Origin: Ornithinimicrobium flavum
Lineage (GTDB): Bacteria; Actinomycetota; Actinomycetes; Actinomycetales; Dermatophilaceae
Direction of reading: 5' to 3'
Length of the DNA stretch: 64,000 nt
Assembly: GCF_004526345.1 (NCBI RefSeq)
Contig: NZ_CP038213.1
Span: 3,534,001 to 3,598,000 of the forward strand
The first letter of the stretch is position 1; each line of letters opens with the position of its first letter. Of the stretch, positions 8,117 to 16,860 are shown in pieces. The position numbers were made by a program, and so were the translations under genes. Below the pieces are notes generated by a model. That model saw only the letters and a program-made list of their open reading frames with translations, did no database searches and was not told the DNA's origin.

Positions 8117-8689
8117 ATGGGCATCGCGGACGTGTTCACCCGACGCAGCGACGGCCGGTCCGAACCGGCGACACCCGTGCCACCGCCCACCCGGCCCTCC
8201 CTGCGGGACCAGCTGGCGACCCTCGCCCGGCTCGGGCTGGAGCCGGTGGGCACCACGGTGCAGGAGATCGTCGAGGACCGGGAGGTGCTGGCCTGGGCGC
8301 GCCAGCACCCCTACGTCGCACCGCTGCACGCCCTCGCCCGTGGGGAGGACGGCGAACTCACCTCCCACCCCCGGGTCACCACCGTGGACCTGGAGCACGT
8401 GGTCGGCCCGGGCTCCTACCCCGACCTGGTGCGCAAGCTGGCCGCGACCGCCGGCACCACCGGGCTCCTCGGGGACGTCAGCGGGTCCGTGGACCGGGCC
8501 CGGGGTCGGTGGGTCCTCCGCTTCACGGTCGGCGGTCTGACGAGGGAGATCCACCCGCTGCTGGACGGGACGCGCGCCGACGCCGACGTGCTCACCGAGA
8601 TCTTCCAGACGGTCACCGTCGCCTACGTGCCCAGCCGGCACCGTGCGGAGCTGCAGCGCGTCCTGGACCGCTGGGCCTCGCTGGCCTGA
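8117..8689 (+). CDS. Hypothetical protein, 190 residues
   Basis: Not recognised. A short Arg/Pro-rich N-terminus (residues 1-30) precedes a soluble alpha/beta domain (LRDQLATLARLGLEPVGTTV, VLRFTVGGLTREIHPLLDG, AELQRVLDRW). No membrane segment, signal peptide or metal motif. The ATG follows CACGCT-N6, consistent with leaderless initiation. Convergent with the acyl-CoA synthetase gene, five bases apart. Confidence 0.7.
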   Translation: MGIADVFTRRSDGRSEPATPVPPPTRPSLRDQLATLARLGLEPVGTTVQEIVEDREVLAWARQHPYVAPLHALARGEDGELTSHPRVTTVDLEHVVGPGSYPDLVRKLAATAGTTGLLGDVSGSVDRARGRWVLRFTVGGLTREIHPLLDGTRADADVLTEIFQTVTVAYVPSRHRAELQRVLDRWASLA

Positions 8690-8694
8690 GCGCC

Positions 8695-10449
8695 CTAGCC
8701 CCGGAGCTCGGGGAAGTCGGTGTCCCGGAACTCCTGGGCGACCGCCCCCACCGTGCCCGGGCGGGCCGCCTCCGCCGCCAGCTCCTCCTCCCGGGCCCGC
8801 AGCTCGACCCGCCGGATCTTGCCGGAGATGGTCTTGGGCAGCTCGTAGAACTCCAGGCGTCGCACCCGCAGGTAGGGAGCCAGGTGCTCCCGGGCGTGCC
8901 GCAGGATCGACAGGGCGGTCTCCCGCGTCGGCTCGTGCCCGGGCGCGAGCGCGACGTAGGCCTTCGGCACGGCGAGCCGCACCTCGTCCGGGGCCGGCAC
9001 GACGGCTGCCTCGGCGACGGCGGGGTGCTCGATGAGCACCGACTCCAGCTCGAAGGGGCTCACCTTGTAGTCGCTGGCCTTGAAGACGTCGTCGGTGCGG
9101 CCGACGTAGGTGATCGTGCCCCCCGCGTCCCGCTCCGCCACGTCCCCCGTGTGATAGAGACCGCCCGCCATCGCCTCGGCGTTGCGCTCCTCGTCGCCCT
9201 GGTAGCCGGTCATCAGGGCCACCGGTGACTGCGCGAGGTCGAGACAGATCTCCCCCTCGCCCGGGCCCTGCACGACCTCCCCGGTGGACACGTCGACGAG
9301 CACCACCGGCATGCCCGGCAGCGGCTTGCCCATCGAGCCGGGCCGCACCGGGTCGCCCGGGCAGTTCCCGACCTGGGCCGTGGTCTCGGTCTGCCCGTAG
9401 CCGTCGCGCAGGGTCAGGCCCCAGTGGGTGCGGACCTGGGAGATGACCTCGGGGTTCAGCGGCTCGCCGGCGCCGATGATCTCGCGCAGCGCGCCCGGGC
9501 CGCCGGAGAGGTCGGCGTTGATGAGCATCCGCCACACCGTCGGCGGCGCGCAGAAGCTGGTGACGCGGTAGGACCGCAGCACCCTGAGCAGCCCGGCGGC
9601 GTCGAAGCGCCCGTAGTTGTAGACCATCACCGTGGCCTCGGCGATCCACGGGGCGAAGAAGAGCGACCAGGCGTGCTTGGCCCAGCCGGGGCTGGAGATG
9701 TTGAGGTGGACGTCCCCCGGCCGGACCCCCAGCCAGAACATCGTCGACAGGTGCCCGACCGGGTAGCTCACGTGCGTGTGCTCCACCAGCTTGGGGCGGC
9801 TCGTGGTGCCCGAGGTGAAATAGAGCAGCATCCGGTCCTGCGAGGCGTTGCCCGGGTGCGGGACGGGGTCGGCCGGGGACGCGTACGCCGTGCGCAGGTC
9901 GGTCCATCCCGGCACCTCCCCCACGCTGACCCGGGCGTAGTCGCCGGGGACCTCCTCGAACTTCGCCGTGTCGGCCGGGTTGGCGATGACCATCCGGGCC
10001 TCGCCCCGCTCCACTCGGTCCCGCAGGTCCGCCGGGCCGACGGCCGTCGTGGTCGGCATGATCACGGCGCCGAGCTTGATGATCGCCAGCATCGTGTCCC
10101 ACAGCTCGACCTGGTTGCCGAGCATGACGATCACGCTGTCACCCCGGGAGATCCCCTCGCGGGCGAGCAGGTGCGCGACCTGGTCGGACCGGGTGGCCAC
10201 CTCGTCGAAGGTAAGCGTCTGGTCGCTGCCGTCCTCCTCCACCACGACGAGCGCGGGCCGGGGGTTGCCCCGGGCGATGACGTCGAACCAGTCGACCGCC
10301 CAGTTGAACGACGGCCCGACGTCGGGGTAGCGGAACTGCTCCCGGGCGAGGTCCGGCCGGCCGTGCCAGCCGAGCAGCTGGTCCCTGGCCGTCCGGTAGG
10401 CCTCGGTGGCGCGGCCGGCGTCGGGCTGGGGTGCGGACGGCGTCGTCAT
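8695..10449 (-). CDS. AMP-dependent acyl-CoA synthetase
   Basis: 584 residues, an ANL-superfamily adenylating enzyme. Visible core motifs: A3 phosphate loop LLYFTSGTTSRPKLVEHT, A5 DGYGQTETTA, A7 GLYHTGDVAE and the catalytic-lysine region PKTISGKIRR near the C-terminus. The overall layout, with an acetyl-CoA-synthetase-like N-terminus (YRTARDQLL, NWAVDWFDVIARGNPRPAL), suggests a medium-chain/acetyl-CoA synthetase-like enzyme that activates a carboxylate via acyl-AMP. Substrate not determined. The ATG lies 49 bases from the divergent kinase start, so both genes share a short promoter region holding a palindrome at 10474-10497. Confidence 0.9.
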   Translation of the reverse strand: MTTPSAPQPDAGRATEAYRTARDQLLGWHGRPDLAREQFRYPDVGPSFNWAVDWFDVIARGNPRPALVVVEEDGSDQTLTFDEVATRSDQVAHLLAREGISRGDSVIVMLGNQVELWDTMLAIIKLGAVIMPTTTAVGPADLRDRVERGEARMVIANPADTAKFEEVPGDYARVSVGEVPGWTDLRTAYASPADPVPHPGNASQDRMLLYFTSGTTSRPKLVEHTHVSYPVGHLSTMFWLGVRPGDVHLNISSPGWAKHAWSLFFAPWIAEATVMVYNYGRFDAAGLLRVLRSYRVTSFCAPPTVWRMLINADLSGGPGALREIIGAGEPLNPEVISQVRTHWGLTLRDGYGQTETTAQVGNCPGDPVRPGSMGKPLPGMPVVLVDVSTGEVVQGPGEGEICLDLAQSPVALMTGYQGDEERNAEAMAGGLYHTGDVAERDAGGTITYVGRTDDVFKASDYKVSPFELESVLIEHPAVAEAAVVPAPDEVRLAVPKAYVALAPGHEPTRETALSILRHAREHLAPYLRVRRLEFYELPKTISGKIRRVELRAREEELAAEAARPGTVGAVAQEFRDTDFPELRG

Positions 10450-10473
10450 ACCCCCATACCTACACCCTGGGGG

Positions 10474-10497
10474 CCGGACACGGCATACCGTGTCCGG
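10474..10497. promoter_or_regulatory. Perfect 10-bp inverted repeat on a leaderless promoter, putative operator
   Basis: CCGGACACGG (10474-10483), a CATA spacer, then CCGTGTCCGG (10488-10497). The right arm ends exactly one base before the GTG start at 10498 and contains the TACCGT -10 hexamer (10486-10491). A bound dimer would cover the transcription start of the kinase gene and sit 25 bases from the ATG of the divergent synthetase. As RNA the region would not be transcribed if the message is leaderless, so DNA binding is the likelier role. Confidence 0.6.
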
Positions 10498-11382
10498 GTG
10501 AGGACCCAGGACCGACCCGACCCGACCCTGGACGAGGTCGGCCTCACCCGGGCGCAGCTGGACCGGCTGCGCCGGTGGCTGCCCGGGGCCGTGCTGCTGG
10601 CCGAGCACTCCTGGGGACTGACGGACACCGTGGTCCTCCACCTGCGGCACGCCGGCCGGGAGCTGACGGTCAAGGCCTTCGGGCCGACCAACCACCACTT
10701 CGAGCGTGAGCTGGCGGCGCACCAGGAGCTCACCGGTCCCCTGCTGACCGAGGAACGGGTGCCGCGGCTGGTGCACGCCGACGCCGAGGACCGGATCCTG
10801 GTGACGACCTGGCTCCCCGGGCGGCTGGTCCAGGGGGACCCCGCGGAGGATGCGCCGGACACCTACCGGCAGGCCGGTCGGCTGCTGCGGCGCTGGCACG
10901 ACGGCCAGGGTCCGGGGCGACCGGACCCGACCTGGCTTCCCGCCACCCGCGACCGGACGCTGCGCTGGCTGGACGGGCCCCACCGCATCCCGGCGGACCT
11001 GGCCGATGCCGTCCGGGACCGGGAGTGGCCGCAGGGGGCGGTGACGCTGGTGCCGACCCACGGGGACTACCAGCCCCGCAACTGGGTGGTCGACGGGGGG
11101 CGGGTGAGCGTCATCGACCTCGGGCGTGCCGCCTGGCGTCCTGCGGGCACCGACCTGGCGCGCCTGCACGCCCGGCAGTGGCGCGGACGCCCGGACCTGG
11201 AGGCGGCCTTCCTCGAGGGCTACGGCGCCGACCCCCGCCCTTCCTGGTGGGCGACGCTGCTGCTGGCCGAGGCGGTCGGGACCGCGGCCTGGGCCCACCA
11301 GGTGGGTGACGAGCGGTTCGAGGCCGAGGGACTCGCGACGCTGCGGGAGCTGCTCGAGGAGGAGGTCCCGCCGGAGGCCTAG
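10498..11382 (+). CDS. APH-family phosphotransferase (aminoglycoside/choline kinase-like)
   Basis: 294 residues. Protein-kinase-like fold with the APH catalytic loop HGDYQPRNWVVD and metal-binding VIDLGRA in the C-terminal half. The N-terminal lobe has LTVKAFGP, with the ATP-binding lysine, and FERELAAHQEL. The family phosphorylates antibiotics, choline or other small molecules; nothing here points to resistance. The GTG start is fixed by TACCGT-N6. Its stop overlaps the end of the FemX-like gene on the opposite strand by four bases. Confidence 0.85.
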   Translation: MRTQDRPDPTLDEVGLTRAQLDRLRRWLPGAVLLAEHSWGLTDTVVLHLRHAGRELTVKAFGPTNHHFERELAAHQELTGPLLTEERVPRLVHADAEDRILVTTWLPGRLVQGDPAEDAPDTYRQAGRLLRRWHDGQGPGRPDPTWLPATRDRTLRWLDGPHRIPADLADAVRDREWPQGAVTLVPTHGDYQPRNWVVDGGRVSVIDLGRAAWRPAGTDLARLHARQWRGRPDLEAAFLEGYGADPRPSWWATLLLAEAVGTAAWAHQVGDERFEAEGLATLRELLEEEVPPEA

Positions 11383-12419
11383 AAGAACGTCGCCGCGGTG
11401 GCGTCGCGCGAGGTCAGGCGGGCCGCGACGCGGTGACCGATCCGCTCCCAGAGGGCGTAGCGGACCGGTCGGAGGGGCAGGTCGAAGGCGCCGACCCAGT
11501 CAGTGACCTCCTTGGAGAAACCGCGCTTGAACTCCCCGACCCCGTGCAACGGGTCCTCGGGGTCGTCCACCCTGCTCGAGTGCGGGGTGCCGCACAGGTC
11601 GTAGGTCGTGGCGCCCCGCTCCTGCGCCCAGCGCATCGCCTCGTACTGCAGCAGCTGCGCCGAGCCCCGGACCGGGCGGCCCCGCACGCTCGCTCCCTCC
11701 CGGTAGTTGGCGACCGTGCCCACGACGACGACGAAGGCCCCGGCGATGTCCCGGCCCTCGTGCCGGGCGAAGAAGAGCTGGCCCGAGCCGGCCTCGCAGA
11801 AGTCGCGCCAGAGGGCCACGTGGTAGTCGCGGCTGCGGGTGAAGACGCCCTGGTCGGCCACGACCTGCTCCCACAGGTCCCACATCCGGGCGTAGCTCGC
11901 CTCGTCCGCCGGGGCGGCCTCGATCTCCACCCCCTCCTTGGCGCCCTTGCGGATGGTGTTGCGGGTGCGGGAGGGCAGGCGGGCCAGCAGCTCCTCCGCG
12001 GTGCCGGAGATGTCGAGCAGGACCGTGGAGACGTTGTTCTGGATGCGTCCGGCGTGGCGCAGGCCGAGGTCGGCGAGGGCGGCCAGCGTCCCGGGGCTCT
12101 CGGGCAGCTCCGGCTCGACCTTGAGCAGGAAGGCCCCGGCCCGGCGGGCCTCCGCCGCCAGCTGGGGCAGCAGGCCCGCCAGCTCGTCCACGTCCGCGAC
12201 GACCGGGCCCTTGGGGACGTACCACACCAGCCCGAGCCCGGGCGCCCTCTTCTCGTGCACCGTGACGGGCACATCGTAAACCTCGAAGAACCGTGGCCGC
12301 CACCCCGTTCGAGCCTTGGCGCGCCCCATCTCGGCGGTCTGGAACATGTTGGGCCGCACGGTGGTGGCGATGCGGGCGTTCCACTCCGGGGCCGACGGGT
12401 GCACCTCGACAAGGGTCAT
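11379..12419 (-). CDS. FemABX-like aminoacyltransferase (peptidoglycan bridge family)
   Basis: 346 residues made of two GNAT-like domains typical of FemX/FemAB proteins: YVPKGPVVADVDE, LLKVEPELPES, then YEAMRWAQERGATTYDLCGT and LHGVGEFKRGFSKEVTDWVG. The family moves an amino acid from aminoacyl-tRNA onto lipid II or a related acceptor at the cytoplasmic membrane face. Apparent continuity with the upstream protease frame is caused by frame breaks there; the ATG at 12419 is preferred because the protein begins at the usual domain edge (MTLVEVHPSAPEWNARI) and TACGAT lies eight bases upstream (12428-12433). Confidence 0.88.
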   Translation of the reverse strand: MTLVEVHPSAPEWNARIATTVRPNMFQTAEMGRAKARTGWRPRFFEVYDVPVTVHEKRAPGLGLVWYVPKGPVVADVDELAGLLPQLAAEARRAGAFLLKVEPELPESPGTLAALADLGLRHAGRIQNNVSTVLLDISGTAEELLARLPSRTRNTIRKGAKEGVEIEAAPADEASYARMWDLWEQVVADQGVFTRSRDYHVALWRDFCEAGSGQLFFARHEGRDIAGAFVVVVGTVANYREGASVRGRPVRGSAQLLQYEAMRWAQERGATTYDLCGTPHSSRVDDPEDPLHGVGEFKRGFSKEVTDWVGAFDLPLRPVRYALWERIGHRVAARLTSRDATAATFF

Positions 12420-12427
12420 GGGCACCG

Positions 12428-12433
12428 ATCGTA
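12428..12433 (-). promoter_or_regulatory. Putative leaderless -10 element (TACGAT)
   Basis: Minus-strand TACGAT eight bases before the FemX-like ATG at 12419. It overlaps the 3' flank of the upstream protease gene, so the FemX-like gene may be independently transcribed. Confidence 0.45.
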
Positions 12434-12435
12434 GG

Positions 12436-13154
12436 TCAGTCGCAGGCGGCCCGCTCCAGGCGCGGATGCCCTCCAGGTCGCCCTCACCCAGACCGGACTG
12501 GCCGACGTGCTCCGCCGCCATCAGCTGGGACGCGTCGTCGGTGTGCCCCAGGCCCAGCACGTGGAGCAGCTCGTGGACGAGGACGACCTCCTCGTCGATG
12601 CGCGCCCGAACCAGCCGCCGCGCGGCAGGTCGGTGTCCAGGACGACGGTGCCGCCCACCGCCCGGCCCGAGCCTCCCGGACCGGTGAGGTATGACGCAAC
12701 CGCCCAGGCCGGCGGTCGGGCCGGCCAGCTGGGGCACCTCGTCCTCGTCGGCCCACCCGAGCAGGACCGGGCCGCGCTGCCGGTCGAAGAAGTTCCGGTC
12801 CTCGCTCTCCCCGACGACCAGGAAGGTGAAGGACGATGCGGCGTTGACCGTCCCGAGCGCACCGGCGACCAGCTCCTCATACCCCTGCGGTGCGCCCTCG
12901 GGGTTGACGACCAGCTCGATGTCGGCGCCGCACCCCCAGGTGACCGGGGCGCCCCGGTCCGTCGTCGCCATGAAGGTGTAACCCTCCCCGCCGGAGCCCG
13001 CCACGCCGTCGAGCCCGTCGTGGGTGAGCACCGTGCGGCGCACGTCGTCGAGGTCGAGGATCGGGGAGAGCCAGACGGTCCCGGACAGGACGAGGGCCAC
13101 CACGACCAGGAGCGACAGGAGGCTGGTGCACCCGGACCCGCGCCGCTCAGCCAT
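12436..13154 (-). CDS. Matrixin-like zinc metalloprotease paralogue, three frame breaks
   Basis: About 239 residues when corrected. The N-terminus MAERRGSGCTSLLSLLVVVA then LVLSG is a signal anchor. The metzincin site HELLHVLGLGH and QLM are intact. Comparison with the paralogue at 3870-4901 shows three breaks: one extra base near 12698-12703 (should read GVASYLTGPGG), one missing base near 12600-12607 (GRRIDEEVVLV) and one missing base near 12457-12462 (RALERAACD then TGA at 12436-12438). As written, the first two cancel out, garbling about 30 residues, and the third removes the stop and fuses the frame to the FemX-like gene. The start follows CACACT-N6. Confidence 0.75.
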
Positions 13155-13242
13155 GCGACCAGTGTGACCGAGGTGACCGACGCCTCACCCGCCGACCCTT
13201 GCGGCAGGTGGGCGGGCGGTGCGAGGCTGCGGGCATCGCCGT

Positions 13243-13258
13243 CCCCCGGTGCCGGGGG
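13243..13258. promoter_or_regulatory. Short GC hairpin upstream of epimerase-like gene
   Basis: CCCCCGG (13243-13249), TG, CCGGGGG (13252-13258): a perfect 7-bp stem with a 2-base loop about 37 bases before the GTG start. It could be part of the 5' leader or simply a GC-rich palindrome. Role unknown. Confidence 0.3.
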
Positions 13259-13295
13259 CAGGGGTCCGCGGCGCCGGAGTGAGGGACGGTGGGAC

Positions 13296-15023
13296 GTGCG
13301 CGCACGGGGTCTGGGGAAGCAGCTCGGGGTCGGGGCGCTGCTCCTCGTCCTGCTCGCGGGGCCGGCGGTCGCGGCCCCCTCGGGTGAGGAGGCGGCCCGG
13401 GACACGGGCACCGTCTCCCTGCGGACGGCTCCCGCCACCGACGCCGAGGCTGACCTGCAGGGGGTGGAGGGTCTGACCGGTGGCGTCGCCGAGCTCGGCC
13501 CGGCCGTCGTCGAGCAGGTCCCGGCCCGGCTCTACCCGGACCCGGCCGCCGCTCCCGGGGCCGACGCGGGCGACCCCGTCACCGACTCGACCACACCACG
13601 GCCGATCGACGTCCCGCGCCAGCCGATCGGTCGCTTCGAGGAGTCGACGCGCCAACCGCAGCCGATCGCGGCGGGGTTCCAGCCCTACCAGAGCGGCAAG
13701 GTCAACCCCGTCCCCTTCGGCCGGGTCGACACCACGGGGGTGCGCGTCTTCAAGGCCGACTGGGACGGCAAGGTCTACGACCACCCCATCGCCCAGGCGC
13801 AGTACGCCCTCAACACCCTCGAGTCCTACCGCCTCACCGGCGACCCGGTCTACCTCGACGTGGCGGTGAGGAACGCCCAGCGGATCATCGACCGGCGGCA
13901 CGTCGTCGACGGGGCGTGGTACTTCCCCTACGACTTCACCTTCGACCTGCACCGCAACGGGCGGGGTGTGCTCACCCCGCCGTGGGCCTCGGGGATGGCC
14001 TCGGGCCAGGCGCTGTCGACGTTCGTCCGGCTCCACGAGGTCACCGGTCAGCAGAAGTGGCGCGACGCGGCGGACGCGACCTTCGCGGCCTTCCTGCAGG
14101 CCCCTGACGGCCGGGGGTACTTCAGCTCCTGGGTGGACGCCCAGGGCCTGCTCTGGCTGGAGGAGTACTCCCGCTACCCGGTGACCGACAGCGAGCGCGT
14201 GCTCAACGGCCACATGTGGTCGATGTACGGCATCTGGGACTACTGGATGATGAACGACTACGCCCAGGCCGATGCGGAGCGGCTGTGGCGCGGCGCCCTC
14301 TACACCGTCGAGCGGACGGGCATGTCGATCTTCCGCAACCGGAACTGGTACAGCCTCTACTCGGCCTGGCAGCGGTACCTGGCGCACACCTACCACGTCC
14401 ACCACCAGCAGCAGTTCCTCATGCTCTACCGGATGTCCCACGACTCCGTGTGGATCTCCCGGGCGGGGGTCTATCGCGAGGACCACCGGACCCCCAACAA
14501 CACCACCGGCTTCGCCGTCATCTCCCCGCGCACGACCGTGGCCTACCGGTTGGACGACTCGGCCCAGCACCCGAAGGACCGCACCATGCGGGTCCTGGAG
14601 ACCCGGTCGCTGTCGATCACCCGCACGACCGGCGCGGCCTACGACCGCCGCGGCCGGATGCCGGACGGCGGGCCGCACGTCCTGCGGCTCAGCGCGGGCT
14701 ACCTCCAGGGCTGGTGGGTGGTGGAGGACCACCGCAAGGCCTGGTCCAAGACCATGGTGGACATCCACTCCTACCTGCCCGACGCCAAGCTCTACGTCGA
14801 CGCCCCGACGCGGCTGGCGATCTACCGCTTCGACACCGCCGGCAACAACGTCGAGGGCAAGCTGGTGACGCTGCAGCCGGGGACCTTCTACGGCACCCAC
14901 CGCTCGGCGACGGTCGAGGGCCGTCCATCCTGGCTGCTGCGCGGCGGTGCCTACGACGGCTGGGTGCTCCCGCAGCAGGCCACGGTCAAGGTGCACCGCA
15001 ACCCCGGGTGGCGGGTGGGCTGA
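13296..15023 (+). CDS. Exported D-glucuronyl C5-epimerase C-terminal-domain protein
   Basis: 575 residues. The GTG start (RARGLGKQLGVGALLLVLLA then GPAVAAPSG) gives a clean Sec signal peptide with an AVAA/P cleavage region. A Pro/Ala-rich stretch (~30-130) follows, then an alpha/alpha-barrel region (YALNTLESYRLTGDPVYL, YFPYDFTFDLHRNGRG, PWASGMASGQALSTFVRLHE, GHMWSMYGIWDYW) that matches the GLCE C5-epimerase C-terminal domain. The animal family inverts glucuronate to iduronate in heparan; bacterial substrates are mostly unknown. The C-terminal ~190 residues look beta-rich and may bind sugar. Likely extracellular polysaccharide or wall glycan processing. No glycosyltransferases lie nearby. Confidence 0.75.
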   Translation: MRARGLGKQLGVGALLLVLLAGPAVAAPSGEEAARDTGTVSLRTAPATDAEADLQGVEGLTGGVAELGPAVVEQVPARLYPDPAAAPGADAGDPVTDSTTPRPIDVPRQPIGRFEESTRQPQPIAAGFQPYQSGKVNPVPFGRVDTTGVRVFKADWDGKVYDHPIAQAQYALNTLESYRLTGDPVYLDVAVRNAQRIIDRRHVVDGAWYFPYDFTFDLHRNGRGVLTPPWASGMASGQALSTFVRLHEVTGQQKWRDAADATFAAFLQAPDGRGYFSSWVDAQGLLWLEEYSRYPVTDSERVLNGHMWSMYGIWDYWMMNDYAQADAERLWRGALYTVERTGMSIFRNRNWYSLYSAWQRYLAHTYHVHHQQQFLMLYRMSHDSVWISRAGVYREDHRTPNNTTGFAVISPRTTVAYRLDDSAQHPKDRTMRVLETRSLSITRTTGAAYDRRGRMPDGGPHVLRLSAGYLQGWWVVEDHRKAWSKTMVDIHSYLPDAKLYVDAPTRLAIYRFDTAGNNVEGKLVTLQPGTFYGTHRSATVEGRPSWLLRGGAYDGWVLPQQATVKVHRNPGWRVG

Positions 15024-15057
15024 CGCGTCGTCGGCCGCCGGGCGCCAGGGGCCGGGC

Positions 15058-15726
15058 TCACTGACCGAGGCGGCCCAGCAGCATCTCGAAGTCCGGAACC
15101 TCCTCGGGCAGGTCGTTGCCCGAGCGTCGGCGCGGGGACGTCAGGTCCTCGGCGCCGGGCGTGAACCCCGCCACCGCGCCCGACTCGCTCACCATGAGCG
15201 CGGCCAGCTCGGACCCCGCCCGCGCGATCCTGCGACCCAGGGCGTCCGCGCCCTCGCCGCCGAAGTCGGAGGTGGCGGCGAAGACCCCGGTGGGGACGAC
15301 CACCGCCCGCAGGTAGCCGAACAGCGGTCGCAGCGCGTGGTCGAGCACCAGCTGATGGCGCTCGGTGCCCGCGGTGGCCGCGACGAGGACGGGCATGCCG
15401 CCCAGCGCCTCGGGGTCCAGCGCGTCCACGAACATCTTGAACAGGCCCGAGTAGCTGGCCGTGAACACGGGGGTCACCGCCACCAGCCCGTCGGCGGACG
15501 ACACGAGGTCGCGCGCGCGGACCAGGGCGGGGGTCGGCATACCTCCCGTGGTCATCATGGTCGCGAGGTCGTGGGCGAGCTCGCGCACCTCGACCACCTC
15601 CACCTCCAGCGCCTCCCCGCGGGCCGTCACCTGGGCGGAGACGGCGTCGGCGATGCGGTCGGCGAGCAGACGGGTGGAGCTGGGCTGGGACAGGCCGGCG
15701 GAGAGGACGACCAGGCGGCGGCTCAC
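15058..15726 (-). CDS. LLM-partnered NAD(P)H-dependent FMN reductase, CE1759 family
   Basis: 222 residues, flavodoxin-like fold: LVVLSAGLSQPSSTRLLADR binds FMN phosphate, with VTPVFTASYSGLFKMFVDAL and VAATAGTERH further on. It pairs with the LLM monooxygenase immediately upstream and starts with a GTG whose last bases overlap that gene's TGA (GTGA). By family knowledge it supplies reduced FMN to its partner. The C-terminal tail (DLTSPRRRSGNDLPEEVPDF) is conserved in the CE1759 group. Confidence 0.88.
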   Translation of the reverse strand: MSRRLVVLSAGLSQPSSTRLLADRIADAVSAQVTARGEALEVEVVEVRELAHDLATMMTTGGMPTPALVRARDLVSSADGLVAVTPVFTASYSGLFKMFVDALDPEALGGMPVLVAATAGTERHQLVLDHALRPLFGYLRAVVVPTGVFAATSDFGGEGADALGRRIARAGSELAALMVSESGAVAGFTPGAEDLTSPRRRSGNDLPEEVPDFEMLLGRLGQ

Positions 15727-16850
15727 GCGCTGACCTCCTGCCGGCGGGCCGGGGCAACGAGGTGGTGCGGCGCGTCGGGCCCCGCAGCGACCAGGGATCG
15801 GTGCGTGGGCGGGTCGCTGGGGACGTGCGCCGGGCGGCGGGCCTCGAACTCGCGGCGCAGCACGGGCACGACGTCGCGACCGAGGATCTCGATCTGCTCG
15901 AGCACCATCTCCAGCGGCTGGCCGGCGTGGTCGACGAGGAAGAGCTGGCGCTGGTAGTCGCCCACGGCGTCGGCGAATCCTAGGGTGCGCTCGATGACCA
16001 TCTCGGGCGTCCCGACCGTCAGCGGCGTCGCGCTGGTGAACTGCTCCAGGCTCGGCCCGTGCCCGTAGACCGGAGCGTTGTCGAAGTAGGGCCGGAAGAC
16101 CCTCTTGGCCTCCGCCTCGGTGGCGGCCATGTAGACCTGGCCACCGAGCCCCACGATCGCCTGGTCGGCGGAGCCGTGGCCGTAGTGCTCGAAGCGGCGC
16201 CGGTAGAGGCGCACCATCTGGGCGGTGTGCTCCATGTTCCAGAAGATGTTGTTGTGGAAGAAGCCGTCCCCGTAGTAGGCGGCCTGCTCGGCGATCTCGG
16301 TGGACCGGATCGACCCGTGCCACACGAAGGGCGGGGTGCCGTCCAGCGGTCGGGGCGTGGAGGTGAATCCCTGCAGGGGAGTACGGAACTTGCCCTGCCA
16401 GTCCACGACCTCCTCGCGCCACAGGCGGCGGAGCAGGTGGTAGTTCTCGATCGCCATCGGGATGCCCTGGCGGATGTCCTTGCCGAACCACGGGTAGACC
16501 GGGCCGGTGTTGCCGCGGCCCATCATGAGGTCGTTGCGACCCTTGGAGACGTGCTGGAGGAAGGCGTAGTCCTCGGCGATGCGGACCGGGTCGGTCGTCG
16601 TGATGAGCGTGGTCGCGGTGGACAGGATCAGCCGCTCCGTCTGCGCGGCGATGAAGGCCAGGTGGGTCGTGGGCGAGGACACCGTGAACGGCGGGTTGTG
16701 GTGCTGGCCGGTGGCGAAGACGTCGAGACCCACCTCCTCGGCCTTGAGCGCGATAGCGGTGATGGCGTCGATGCGCTCGCCGTCGGACGGGGTGCGGCCC
16801 GTCATCGGGTCCGTGGTCACGTCACCGACGCTGAAGATGCCGAACTGCAT
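15723..16850 (-). CDS. LLM class flavin-dependent oxidoreductase, CE1758 family
   Basis: 375 residues, luciferase-like TIM barrel. It begins MQFGIFSVGDVT and shows EEVGLDVFATGQHHNPPFTV and FLQHVSKGRNDLMMGRGNTG, the latter forming the flavin site. It is predicted to be an FMNH2-dependent monooxygenase served by the adjacent FMN reductase. The start has a real Shine-Dalgarno (AAGGCCAGGAG) and lies below an unusually AT-rich stretch (16861-16915) that probably holds its promoter and an operator. Substrate unknown. The last ~30 residues are extra compared with the barrel core. Confidence 0.9.
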   Translation of the reverse strand: MQFGIFSVGDVTTDPMTGRTPSDGERIDAITAIALKAEEVGLDVFATGQHHNPPFTVSSPTTHLAFIAAQTERLILSTATTLITTTDPVRIAEDYAFLQHVSKGRNDLMMGRGNTGPVYPWFGKDIRQGIPMAIENYHLLRRLWREEVVDWQGKFRTPLQGFTSTPRPLDGTPPFVWHGSIRSTEIAEQAAYYGDGFFHNNIFWNMEHTAQMVRLYRRRFEHYGHGSADQAIVGLGGQVYMAATEAEAKRVFRPYFDNAPVYGHGPSLEQFTSATPLTVGTPEMVIERTLGFADAVGDYQRQLFLVDHAGQPLEMVLEQIEILGRDVVPVLRREFEARRPAHVPSDPPTHRSLVAAGPDAPHHLVAPARRQEVSA

Positions 16851-16860
16851 GGCTCCTGGC

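Noticed and set aside
11379..13154. A 591-residue open frame joining a matrixin-like protease to a FemX-like transferase, which would be a striking new fusion.
   Set aside because: Comparison with the paralogue at 3870-4901 shows three frame breaks in the protease part; the last one removes its natural TGA at 12436-12438. FemX also has its own promoter-like hexamer and start.
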